From: Clostridiales bacterium
GTDB lineage: Bacteria; Bacillota; Clostridia; Christensenellales; CAG-138
NCBI GenBank assembly: GCA_004558825.1
Contig: SFDB01000021.1
Location: 1-14,434, forward strand
DNA length: 14,434 nucleotides
Direction: 5' to 3'
Shown here: piece by piece, positions 6,383 to 13,135 of the stretch
How positions within the stretch are numbered: position 1 is the first letter of the stretch
How the letters are laid out: every line of letters starts with the position of its first letter
Program-made: the position numbers and the translations under genes
Notes under the pieces: generated by a model
Seen by the model: only the letters and a program-made list of their open reading frames with translations
Databases searched by the model: none
What the model was told of the DNA's origin: nothing

Positions 6383-6411
6383 ATTTTCCGTCGGCTGAAT
6401 GCTTTTGTCAA
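6383..6411 (-). promoter_or_regulatory. Promoter of the apeB-dehydrogenase unit
   Basis: On the minus strand a perfect TTGACA (6411-6406), 17 bases, and GAAAAT (6388-6383). The transcript would start about 25 bases before the ATG, leaving room only for the ribosome binding site. Confidence 0.65.
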
Positions 6412-6458
6412 GCGAAATCGGATATTGCACAGCTGTTGGACAAATAAAGCGATTGCTA

Positions 6459-6487
6459 TTGTGTAAAGCAAAAATGATTGATACAAT
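6459..6487 (+). promoter_or_regulatory. Promoter of the GNAT-like gene
   Basis: TTGTGT (6459-6464), 17 bases, TACAAT (6482-6487), ending 33 bases before the ATG. It diverges from the apeB promoter in the AT-rich 168-base intergenic region. Confidence 0.55.
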
Positions 6488-6520
6488 ATATGCATAAATG
6501 GGCTTGGAGGAAAGCTAAGT

Positions 6521-7645
6521 ATGGTAACTGTAAAAGAGGTTACGACGAAGCGCGAGCTTCGTAAATTTGTCGATTATCCAAACAAGCTTTATAAGGATAA
6601 TCCGTACTTTATTCCCGCCACATACGCAGACGACCTTGAGGACTGGGACAGGAAAAAGAATCCCGCGTTCGAGTATTGCGACGCAAAATGCTTTTTGGCG
6701 TATCGCGACGGCGAGATAGTCGGGCGCATAGGCGCAATAATCAGCAACAAGGCGAACGAGAAATTCAACAATAAACGCATTCGCTTTTCGCAGGTTGATT
6801 TTATCGACGACGACGAGGTTGTGGACGCGCTGTTCAAGGCCGTCGAGGATTTCGGGCGCGAGCGCGGCTGCACGGAGATACACGGGCCTCTCGGCTTTTG
6901 CGACCTTGACCGCGAGGGGATGCTCATCAAGGGCTTTGACAGGAAGAGCATGTTCATCACCTATTATAACCATCCCTATTACAACGAGCAGCTTGCGCGC
7001 CTCGGCTTTCAAAAGGATGTTGACTGGATTGAATACCTGATACGCGTGCCCGAGGAACCCAACGAACGCCTGCAAAAGCTTGCCGACATGGTGCTCAGGA
7101 GGAACAAGCTGCATATCGTGGAGGTTCATAACCGCAGGCAGATAAAGCCTCTCATCGGCAAGGTGTTTAACCTGCTCAACGAGGCCTACTCGCATCTTTA
7201 CGGCGTGGTGCCGCTAAACGACAGGCAGGTGGAAAAATACACGAACAAGTTCCTGCCGCTTATCAATCTCGACTATACGTCGTTTGTGGAGAACGAGCAG
7301 GGCGAGCTTGTTGCGTTCGGCGTGACAGCTCCTTCGCTTGCAAACGCTTTCAAAAAAACGAATGGCCGCCTTTTCCCGACGGGCGCGTTCAGGGTGCTCC
7401 ATGCGCTCAGGCATAACGATACGCTCGACCTTTTCCTCGTAGCCGTCAGGCCCGACATGCAAGGCGCGGGCGTTAACGCGATATTGCTCAACGAGGTTCA
7501 GAAGAACGCAATAAAGAACGGCATAAAATACGCCGAAACGGGGCCTGAGCTTGAAACTAATTCAAAGGTCATCGCCCAGTGGAAGTTTTTTGATACGGAG
7601 CAGCATAAGACGCGCCGCTGCTATGTGAAGCCTATCGCGGAATAA
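6521..7645 (+). CDS. GNAT-like N-acetyltransferase family protein, YghO type
   Basis: A 374-residue soluble protein with GGAGGAAAG seven bases before its ATG. The N-terminal part (about 1-180) has the conserved opening FVDYPNKLYKDNPYFIP and ECDAKCFLA-like strand followed by DGEIVGRIGAI, the usual beta4 region of a GNAT fold, then HGPLGFCDLDREGML and a YYNHPYY segment. The C-terminal half (about 200-370) repeats GNAT features with LVAVRPDMQGAGVNAILLNEV (about 305-325), where RPDMQGAG is a degenerate acetyl-CoA loop (Q/RxxGxG/A). This two-lobe architecture occurs in conserved proteins of Bacteroidota and Bacillota related to E. coli YghO; no substrate is known. It is a single-gene unit with its own promoter and terminator. 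Confidence 0.7.
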   Translation: MVTVKEVTTKRELRKFVDYPNKLYKDNPYFIPATYADDLEDWDRKKNPAFEYCDAKCFLAYRDGEIVGRIGAIISNKANEKFNNKRIRFSQVDFIDDDEVVDALFKAVEDFGRERGCTEIHGPLGFCDLDREGMLIKGFDRKSMFITYYNHPYYNEQLARLGFQKDVDWIEYLIRVPEEPNERLQKLADMVLRRNKLHIVEVHNRRQIKPLIGKVFNLLNEAYSHLYGVVPLNDRQVEKYTNKFLPLINLDYTSFVENEQGELVAFGVTAPSLANAFKKTNGRLFPTGAFRVLHALRHNDTLDLFLVAVRPDMQGAGVNAILLNEVQKNAIKNGIKYAETGPELETNSKVIAQWKFFDTEQHKTRRCYVKPIAE

Positions 7646-7667
7646 TACGGCTTTTTACGCAAAAAAA

Positions 7668-7734
7668 ACGTCCGAAATGCGCGTTGCCGCAAGCGCGAAG
7701 GGTGCGGCGGCCGGTGTGTTTCGGGCGTAATTTT
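7668..7734 (+). terminator. Long terminator-like hairpin after the GNAT gene
   Basis: ACGTCCGAAA (7668-7677) pairs with TTTCGGGCGT (7719-7728), one wobble, enclosing a GC-rich core that itself folds (CGCGTTG and CAAGCGCG, 7680-7697), and is followed by AATTTTAT. It lies 22 bases after the stop codon. The U-tract is weak, so efficiency is uncertain. Confidence 0.55.
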
Positions 7735-7868
7735 ATGTTTTGTGCGCGCCGCTTTTGCCGCGATGCGCGTTACAGGTAAAGCCGCCTGTTTTTCCGCGCG
7801 ATGTGGAAAACCCCTGCCACGTCTGCATATTTGTGTGGATTAAACGGGAAAAAAGCGCAAAACAGGGC

Positions 7869-7897
7869 TTGACCCTGTGGATAACTCTGTTGATAAT
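7869..7897 (+). promoter_or_regulatory. mnmE promoter overlapping DnaA boxes
   Basis: TTGACC (7869-7874), 17 bases, GATAAT (7892-7897). DnaA-like boxes fill the spacer and -10 element, so DnaA bound here would block RNA polymerase. The predicted 5' leader of about 125 bases holds the inverted repeat at 7940-7976. Confidence 0.6.
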
Positions 7898-7939
7898 GTG
7901 GATTATGTATCAAAAAAGCACGCGGACAGTTCGCGCCGC

Positions 7940-7976
7940 ATACGGAAATAATGGCTGAATCGGAGCATTTCCGTAT
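7940..7976 (+). repeat. Perfect inverted repeat in the mnmE leader
   Basis: ATACGGAAAT (7940-7949) and ATTTCCGTAT (7967-7976) form a perfect ten-base stem around a 17-base loop. No U-tract follows, so it is not a simple terminator. It lies in the predicted mnmE 5' untranslated region and could be an RNA structure or a protein-binding dyad. Confidence 0.6.
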
Positions 7977-8029
7977 CGCGGAGCGAGTTATGGTGAATGT
8001 TGATAAAAATCACTCGAATGAGGATATCT

Positions 8030-9352
8030 ATGAATAACGATACAATATGTGCGATTGCGACGCCCGTGGGAGGGGCGCTGTGCGTGATAAGAGTAAGCGG
8101 GGGCCGGGTGCGTGAGATATACGCGGCGCTCGCAGGGGGTGCGCCGACGGCAGGCCGCATACGCTTCGCAAGACTCAAAGGAAAAGATGGCGAGACGCTC
8201 GACGAGGCCATGTGCGCATTCTTTGCGGCGCCCAAGTCATATACGGGCGAGGATATGCTCGAGCTTTACACACATGGCGGCGCATACGTTGTTTCCGCTG
8301 TGTCGGAGAGGCTTTACGGACTTGGCGCGCGACAGGCCGAGGCGGGAGAGTTTACGCGCCGCGCGTTCGTAAACGGGAAGCTCGACCTTGCGCAGGCGGA
8401 ATCCGTTATTGATGTGATAAGCGCGACCTCGCGCGGCGCGGCGCGCGCCGCGCTCGACCAGCTCGAGGGTAAGCTTTCTGATGTCGTGTCGCGGCTCGAG
8501 GGCGAGCTGATAGACGCGCTTTCGGGCGTCGACGCCGCGCTTGATTATCCCGATGAGCTTGACGAGGATGTGTATTCGCATCTGCCCGCGACTCTCAATG
8601 GCGTCGCCCAAAGGCTCGAGCAGCTCAGGCAGGATGGGCTCGGAGGCAGGGTGCTGCGCGAGGGCGCGCTCGTCACGATTGTCGGTGCGCCGAATGCGGG
8701 CAAGTCGTCGCTGATGAATGCCCTGATAGGCCGACCGAGGGCGATAGTGACCGAATTTGCGGGAACGACGCGCGACGTGCTTGAGGAGCAGCTCTCGATT
8801 TCTGGCATTCCCGTGCGCCTTGCGGACACGGCGGGGCTTCATGACGCGCATGACCCTGTGGAGCGCATAGGTATCGAGCGTGCGCGCGCATATATAGATA
8901 AGGCGGATCTGCTGCTCGTATCGTTTGACTCGTCAAAGCCGTGGGACGGCGGCTGCGAGGAGCTTAAATCGCTTTGCAGCGCAAGGTCCGCGATAGCCGT
9001 CATAACGAAAAGCGACATAGGCGGCGCTTCGGATTATGAGCATAGGCTGCGCGCCTTTTTTGAGAACGTATGCGTTATCAGCACCCTCACGGGCGAAGGG
9101 CTTGACGGCCTTAAAGCTGCCATCGCCCGATGCATTGCGCCGCCCGAATCGACGCTTGTGACGAACATGCGGCATGTTGAGGCAATATCGGACGCGCTTG
9201 CAGCGGTGAACGACGCTCGGCTTGCCGATGAGCCCGACTGTATTGCGACGGATATACGCGCTGCGCTGTCGGCGCTTGCGCGGATAACGGGACGAGAGGT
9301 GGATGAGGACGTCATAGACGCCGTGTTTTCGCGCTTCTGCGTCGGGAAATAA
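8030..9352 (+). CDS. mnmE: tRNA modification GTPase MnmE (TrmE)
   Basis: With MnmG, MnmE forms 5-(carboxymethyl)aminomethyluridine at the wobble base of certain tRNAs. The 440-residue protein has the N-terminal tetrahydrofolate-binding domain (IAATP-like start DTICAIATPVGGAL, through TRRAFVNGKLDLAQAE near 110-125), a helical domain, and an inserted G domain: P-loop GAPNAGKSS (219-227), TRDV switch (about 243-247), DTAGL (266-270) and TKSD (326-329). It ends with the family's essential FCVGK, whose Cys is needed for modification. Length is slightly below the usual 450-460. The ATG at 8030 is chosen because it starts the conserved N-terminus and has GAGG eight bases upstream; 7997 (TTG) would add 11 unconserved residues. 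mnmG is not adjacent, unlike in many Bacillota. Confidence 0.97.
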   Translation: MNNDTICAIATPVGGALCVIRVSGGRVREIYAALAGGAPTAGRIRFARLKGKDGETLDEAMCAFFAAPKSYTGEDMLELYTHGGAYVVSAVSERLYGLGARQAEAGEFTRRAFVNGKLDLAQAESVIDVISATSRGAARAALDQLEGKLSDVVSRLEGELIDALSGVDAALDYPDELDEDVYSHLPATLNGVAQRLEQLRQDGLGGRVLREGALVTIVGAPNAGKSSLMNALIGRPRAIVTEFAGTTRDVLEEQLSISGIPVRLADTAGLHDAHDPVERIGIERARAYIDKADLLLVSFDSSKPWDGGCEELKSLCSARSAIAVITKSDIGGASDYEHRLRAFFENVCVISTLTGEGLDGLKAAIARCIAPPESTLVTNMRHVEAISDALAAVNDARLADEPDCIATDIRAALSALARITGREVDEDVIDAVFSRFCVGK

Positions 9353-9382
9353 GGGAAAGGCCGCCGTGTCTCCATAAACAAA

Positions 9383-9423
9383 GCCGCGTTCAGCGTGAAT
9401 GCCGAGCGCGGCCGTATTATTTT
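9383..9423. terminator. Terminator between mnmE and the convergent hexomutase
   Basis: GCCGCGTTC (9383-9391) pairs with GAGCGCGGC (9404-9412), nine pairs with one wobble, twelve-base loop. The plus strand continues CGTATTATTTT; the minus strand continues TTTGTTTATGG. Both tails are moderately T-rich, so it may work in both directions. Confidence 0.65.
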
Positions 9424-9437
9424 ACAGTATATCTGCC

Positions 9438-10943
9438 CTAAGAACAGGTCATTCCGGAAATATCGAGGCCGTCGAAGCGCATCAGGAACGGCAGAAGCTC
9501 GCCGGCAATGCCTTCCACGCCGCGCGGAACGTTGCTCTCGATATTGAGCGGCATAAGCGGGTCGTGGAGCGACATGCGAAGCAAAAACCAGCCCTCAAAT
9601 CGGGGCACGTTTACGCGCACGCCTTCAAAATTCTCAGGCTCCTTTGAAAATCCGTCATGTTCGCCGCAGTAGGCGTCGAGCGCCTTGAGCACGGACGCGC
9701 CGTATTCGGCATAGTCTGTCCGCGATATGGGGATCCTGAATTCGCGCGCCTCGAGAGGTTCGCAAAGACCCGCCGTAAGCTCCTCAAGGCGGCGTCCTTC
9801 GCGCTTCGCCGTCGCAAGCTCTATCAAAAGCTTTGCTATGAGGTACGCGCCGTCGTCAAGGAAGTAATTTTCTTTCAGTGCGCAATGGCCTGACGTTTCT
9901 ATTGCCATGAGACATTCGACGCCCTCATTATTGAGGCGGACAGCCTCGTTAATAACGTTTCGATAGCCGCGCTTGAAGCGCCTGTGTACGCCGCCGTGCG
10001 ACCGAATAAACTCTGTGAGTCCCGTCGAGGTGATAGAATCCGTCACTATGGCAGAGCCCTCGTGGCCGCGAAGGAGTATTGCGCTCATAAGCGCTATAAG
10101 CCTGTTTCTGTTGATTTCGCGCCCGTCCGACGTTACGGCGGCCGCCCTGTCAACATCCGTATCGAATATTATGCCGAAATCCGCGCCGCTTTTCACAACG
10201 GCGTCCGATATCGCTGCCATCGCGCGCGCATCCTCGGGGTTTGGCGCATGGTTCGGAAACAGCCCGTCGGGTTCGAGAAATATGCTGCCTTCGGTGTCCG
10301 CGCCGAGCGGCTTCAGCACCTTCTCCACGAAAAATCCGCCCGCGCCGTTGCCCGCATCGACTATCGTTTTAAGGCCCTTGAGAGGATGCATATAATCCTC
10401 CGCATTGACGCCGCGGCGTATCATGTCGGCAGTCGACTCGGCATAAACGGAAAGAAAATCAACCCTTTCGGAAATAATTTTCACATTGTCGAATATGAAA
10501 TCCGCGTTTTGCGCCGTATCGAGTATACTTGCGATATCGCTTTTTTCAAGCCCGCCGCCGCGCGTGAAGAACTTCAGCCCGTTGCGCTCGTACGGGAGAT
10601 GGCTTGCCGTGACCATTACGGCGCCGTCGAACATGTAGCCGGGCGTGACGGTGCTCATGAACATGGCCGGGGTGCTTGCAAGGCCGAAATCGGTGACTGA
10701 CACATTCATCGCGCACAGACCCTCTGTAAGCCAGCCGGCGATATCCTCGCCCGAAAGCCTCGGGTCGCGCCCTATGCTGACGCGTATCGGTCCGCATGTC
10801 CCGATGCGCAGATAAAGCCATTCCGCAAACGCCGCGCCTATGCGCCTGACGCTCTCGCGCGTAAGGTTTACTTCTTTGCCGCCGTCAATTTTTATCGCTG
10901 TTCCGCGTATGTCGCTGCCGTTCTGAAGCTTTGAGTAATCCAT
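9438..10943 (-). CDS. Phosphomannomutase/phosphoglucomutase family protein
   Basis: A 501-residue cytoplasmic alpha-D-phosphohexomutase that would interconvert hexose 1- and 6-phosphates. The conserved loops are: N-terminal GSDIRGT (9-15), active-site TASHLPYERNGLK with phosphoserine S114, metal loop DTDVDR (D261, D263, D265), sugar-specificity loop ETSGH (349-353), and the C-terminal phosphate-binding region at about 451-470. That last region reads RMSLHDPLMPLN instead of the common RxSxTEPxxRxx, a variant I believe also occurs in plastid-type and some clostridial mutases. The start at 10943 has AGGAG five bases upstream and leads directly into MDYSKLQNGSDIRG; a longer frame to 11030 overlaps the upstream gene. 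It follows htrA by 16 bases, so the two share a transcript. Sugar preference cannot be read from the sequence. Confidence 0.9.
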   Translation of the reverse strand: MDYSKLQNGSDIRGTAIKIDGGKEVNLTRESVRRIGAAFAEWLYLRIGTCGPIRVSIGRDPRLSGEDIAGWLTEGLCAMNVSVTDFGLASTPAMFMSTVTPGYMFDGAVMVTASHLPYERNGLKFFTRGGGLEKSDIASILDTAQNADFIFDNVKIISERVDFLSVYAESTADMIRRGVNAEDYMHPLKGLKTIVDAGNGAGGFFVEKVLKPLGADTEGSIFLEPDGLFPNHAPNPEDARAMAAISDAVVKSGADFGIIFDTDVDRAAAVTSDGREINRNRLIALMSAILLRGHEGSAIVTDSITSTGLTEFIRSHGGVHRRFKRGYRNVINEAVRLNNEGVECLMAIETSGHCALKENYFLDDGAYLIAKLLIELATAKREGRRLEELTAGLCEPLEAREFRIPISRTDYAEYGASVLKALDAYCGEHDGFSKEPENFEGVRVNVPRFEGWFLLRMSLHDPLMPLNIESNVPRGVEGIAGELLPFLMRFDGLDISGMTCS

Positions 10944-10959
10944 AATTCTCCTGTGCATG

Positions 10960-12300
10960 TCACGGATTGACGTCGCCTTCATCATTGAAGAACGATCCGC
11001 CGTACTCGTTGTTATATACCTTGTCGCCAATAGAGTTCAGGTCGCCGACTGTAAGCGTAGTAGTGTAGTATTCACCGTTACGCCAGTATTTCAACGATAA
11101 CCGGCCGCCGACGCCGGCCGCTTTTATTGCGCTTGTGAGGTCCTCGTGTTCTTTAATCGCATTGCCGTTGCATTCGACGATTATGTCGTCGGCACGAAGT
11201 CCCGCGTTGAAAGCAGGTCCGTCCTCAAGAACCAGGTATACGAGCATACCCATCGGCCTGTCGTACGCCTGAGAATACGTTTCGGTCATTACGATGAGCG
11301 AAGCGCCGATGCCGGGACGAAGAACATAGCCGTTTGTAATCAGCAGGTTCACAGTTTCGCGCACGCCGTTTATTGGCAGAGCAAAGCCCAATCCCTCGGC
11401 CGAAATCGGATTTCCGTACTCATCGTAGCTGGCGGTGACCGTTTTGGCGCTCGTTACGCCGATAACCTCGCCCTTCATGTTTATGAGCGGACCACCCGAA
11501 TTGCCGGGGTTTATTGCCGCATCGGTCTGTATGTAAGTGTTGCTCTTGCCTTCGATATTGACGCTGCGCTCCATTGCGCTGATTATGCCGAACGTGGGCG
11601 TTCCCGCAAGCGACAGCCCTGTCGGGTCGCCTATCGCAACGACAAAATCTCCTACGCGCGCCTTGCTTGAATCACCGAGCTTAAGCGCCATATAGCCATT
11701 TCCCGGTACTTTAAGCACTGCAACGTCGAGCGTTGCGTCGCTTCCGAGAAGCTCCGCCTGAAGCTCGGTGCCGTCTGAGAGGGTTATCATTATTTTATCC
11801 GCGCCGTCAATGACGTGCTCGTTTGTGATGATATATCCCTTGCTTGATATGAAGAAGCCCGTGCCCGTGCCTTGAATGGTGTCGGTGGAAATTATGCCCA
11901 TTGCGACGCCTGACTTGTAATTTACGACGCTGACGACGCCGGGGGAGACCGCATCGACGATATCGGGGATGGGATTATACATATCTGTTATCGTGGGCGC
12001 CACGCCGTCGAACGCTACCGCAGGGCGCGTCGTGGGCAGCGGAGTCGGTACTGTTTGCTTCGGAGTTGTGTCCGCGACGTGTTCGTTCGGGGTGTTCTGC
12101 GGAAAAAACGGCAGATTCGGGAGGTTGGGCGTATTCGAATCGCCCTTGGGCAATATTGCCGAAACGGCGAGTATGCCAACAATTACCGCGATGAAAACTA
12201 TCGCGATTATGCCTCCGGTGGTCATGCCCCTTCTGGGACGGCGCGGCCCGCCGTAGCCGCCGTCATAGCCATTGTCGTAATAGTTGCTGTTAAATTCCAT
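10960..12300 (-). CDS. HtrA/DegP-type membrane-anchored serine protease
   Basis: A 446-residue trypsin-like protease with one PDZ domain, for quality control or signalling at the cell surface. A glycine/tyrosine-rich cytoplasmic tail with a basic patch (PRRPRRG, 19-25) precedes a membrane segment (about 28-50), then a Pro/Thr/Asn-rich linker (51-105). The protease domain (about 110-315) has the triad H162 (TNEHVID), D192 (ATLDVAVLKV) and S268 (NPGNSGGPL). The PDZ domain (about 325-420) has PGIGASL, GPAFNAGLRADDIIVECNG; an acidic tail follows. The start at 12300 has AGGAGGCG upstream; further in-frame codons to 12414 lie in the promoter region. First gene of a unit with the phosphohexomutase. 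No two-component system adjoins it. Confidence 0.94.
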   Translation of the reverse strand: MEFNSNYYDNGYDGGYGGPRRPRRGMTTGGIIAIVFIAVIVGILAVSAILPKGDSNTPNLPNLPFFPQNTPNEHVADTTPKQTVPTPLPTTRPAVAFDGVAPTITDMYNPIPDIVDAVSPGVVSVVNYKSGVAMGIISTDTIQGTGTGFFISSKGYIITNEHVIDGADKIMITLSDGTELQAELLGSDATLDVAVLKVPGNGYMALKLGDSSKARVGDFVVAIGDPTGLSLAGTPTFGIISAMERSVNIEGKSNTYIQTDAAINPGNSGGPLINMKGEVIGVTSAKTVTASYDEYGNPISAEGLGFALPINGVRETVNLLITNGYVLRPGIGASLIVMTETYSQAYDRPMGMLVYLVLEDGPAFNAGLRADDIIVECNGNAIKEHEDLTSAIKAAGVGGRLSLKYWRNGEYYTTTLTVGDLNSIGDKVYNNEYGGSFFNDEGDVNP

Positions 12301-12351
12301 GTATTCGCCTCCTGACAGGCCGCGTATGCGGATATTATCCTGCTTAGTATT

Positions 12352-12379
12352 ATTATAGCGCGTTTTGTGCATATAGCAA
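12352..12379 (-). promoter_or_regulatory. Promoter of the htrA-hexomutase operon
   Basis: On the minus strand TTGCTA (12379-12374), 16 bases, and a perfect TATAAT (12357-12352), about 50 bases before the start codon. No CssR- or ECF-type motif was noticed next to it. Confidence 0.65.
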
Positions 12380-12414
12380 AGGAATTTTGACGCCGTATCC
12401 GCTCGTAAAAGCAA

Positions 12415-12439
12415 TGGGCGCTCCGCTCGGAACCGCCCA
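12415..12439 (-). terminator. Hairpin at the chromosome/element junction
   Basis: TGGGCG (12415-12420) and CGCCCA (12434-12439) pair around a 13-base loop; on the minus strand the stem is followed by TTGCTTTTAC. It could be a weak terminator shielding htrA from minus-strand transcription coming out of the right-hand element. Confidence 0.4.
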
Positions 12440-12765
12440 CTTCGCTATGTATGAGAGTTATAGGATTATTCGACAGGCTTCATTGTCGGGATTTTCGTGA
12501 CCAGCCTTAGATAAGCTCCGCTTAGCGTCTATAAGTCCAGACCGGCATCTGCTCGTTTGAAGCTGGGGCAAGCTCAGTTACGCCTAATTCAGATAGCGGA
12601 AAATCTAATGGCGTAAGCCGTGGAGTAAGCTGGCGTAAGGTGGCTTCATTTTTTTGAAAACGAGCCGTGTGCTATACTGAAACTAACCACTTAAACAGTA
12701 TAACACACGGCTTAACGAAACTCAATATTTTCCGTTCAGTTTACAAGCATTTCGATTTTTCCATT
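12440..12765. other. Junction zone without an intact gene
   Basis: These bases hold no complete gene. Base composition shifts here from GC-rich on the left to clearly lower GC on the right. Three direct repeats GGCGTAAG, GGAGTAAG, GGCGTAAG start at 12610, 12622 and 12632, with an inverted relative (GTTACGCC) at 12577. On the minus strand two short open frames without good starts abut: 12671-12522 (ends PVWTYRR) and one ending at 12466 (ends RLVTKIPTMKPVE), in different frames, which could be the frameshifted tail of a dead gene. I do not recognise either. The zone is best read as decayed DNA at the edge of a mobile element. Confidence 0.5.
12655..12712 (-). terminator. Long stem-loop, probable terminator of the right-hand gene set
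   Basis: AGCCGTGTGCTATACTG (12663-12679) and CAGTATAACACACGGCT (12696-12712) form a 17-base stem with one mismatch on the plus strand; in minus-strand RNA that position is a U-G wobble, so all 17 pair, around a 16-base loop. Minus-strand sequence after the stem is CGTTTTC. This asymmetry and the position after the last minus-strand frame (stop at 12722) favour a minus-strand terminator. Confidence 0.6.
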
Positions 12766-12862
12766 CTAAAAATCTCGCTCGAAGCACTTGAACATCTTTC
12801 TCGGAATCCGTATGGAGATAGATATGATTGCGGATAAACAGCGTTTTGATTTCCGCTGCCAT
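12722..12862 (-). pseudogene. Small unidentified frame fused out of phase to DUF3848
   Basis: This 46-codon frame reads MAAEIKTLFIRNHIYLHTDS and ends ARFLEWKNRNACKLNGKY. It has a more protein-like composition (amphipathic, Lys/Arg and Leu spaced) than the DUF3848 reading frame over the same bases, which here turns into an implausible Arg/Lys/Ile/Ser string. It stays open upstream through the DUF3848 region and has no ribosome binding site of its own. It may be the tail of another gene joined to a truncated DUF3848 gene by recombination or by frameshift. I do not recognise the family. Confidence 0.3.
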
Positions 12863-13020
12863 TTGCGAAGTATACACATTACGATGTCCTCCCGCATCGT
12901 GTATTCGTAGGTGTGGTTGAGGATTTCGGACGGCTCCTGATGCAGTAGCCAGTCCCGGTATTTGTCCTGCTCGGCTTTCATTTTCTCATAAAGGCGAGCG
13001 TTGTAATCTGTTTCGTTCAT
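12766..13020 (-). pseudogene. Truncated DUF3848 mobile-element protein
   Basis: The ATG at 13020 has a strong AAGGAGGTG upstream. Residues 1-42 (NARLYEKMKAEQDKYRDWLL, then EPSEILNHTYEYTMREDIVM) match the conserved N-terminal half of DUF3848 proteins, small proteins of unknown function carried by integrative conjugative elements of Bacillota. After MREDIVM the sequence departs from the family, which normally continues with an acidic Leu/Ala-rich helix (about 90-110 residues in total); here the frame runs 42 more residues of basic, low-plausibility sequence to a stop at 12766. The gene is therefore probably broken near 12890, and a different frame (stop at 12722) looks coding downstream. DUF3849, YodL and other usual companions are absent from this window. 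Confidence 0.7.
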
Positions 13021-13035
13021 AGCGAACACCTCCTT

Positions 13036-13082
13036 CAAAATAGAAATAGCCGCCTGATTCCTTTTGAAAACCAAGCGGCTAT
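13036..13082 (-). terminator. Terminator after the LytTR-DUF3021 operon
   Basis: On the minus strand ATAGCCGC (13082-13075) pairs with GCGGCTAT (13053-13046) around a 21-base loop, followed by TTCTATTTTG. It lies 54 bases after the DUF3021 stop and just before the DUF3848 ribosome binding site. Confidence 0.6.
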
Positions 13083-13135
13083 GTATGTGGTTTATTCTGT
13101 TGTTAAAACAAGGTGCAGGATGCAGAGCGGCGGGA

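Larger units (their letters stand above)
7802..8006 (+). promoter_or_regulatory. Cluster of six DnaA-box-like nonamers
   Basis: Six matches to TGTGGATAA, all in one orientation: TGTGGAAAA (7802-7810), TGTGGATTA (7834-7842), the perfect TGTGGATAA (7876-7884), TGTTGATAA (7888-7896), TGTGGATTA (7897-7905) and TGTTGATAA (7998-8006). The third to fifth lie within 30 bases; the fourth and fifth abut. The cluster fills most of the 384-base gap before mnmE and overlaps its promoter. It could be a DnaA-regulated promoter, a DnaA-titration site, or part of a replication origin. Confidence 0.6.

Noticed and set aside
6515..7195. Minus-strand frame opposite the GNAT-like gene
   Set aside because: It is fully antisense to a gene with a strong ribosome binding site and promoter; no motif and no start signal.
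7740..7958. Possible small gene (72 codons) before mnmE
   Set aside because: It has no ribosome binding site, its product is not protein-like, and it lies over the DnaA-box cluster and the mnmE promoter.
8237..8851. Minus-strand frame opposite mnmE
   Set aside because: Arg/His-rich antisense shadow of mnmE, which has complete family motifs on the plus strand.
9984..10700. Plus-strand frame opposite the hexomutase
   Set aside because: Antisense shadow rich in Arg and Ala without a start signal; the minus-strand gene has all four catalytic loops.
12610..12639. CRISPR-like array
   Set aside because: The repeats are only eight bases long and 10-12 bases apart, far too short for CRISPR repeats and spacers.
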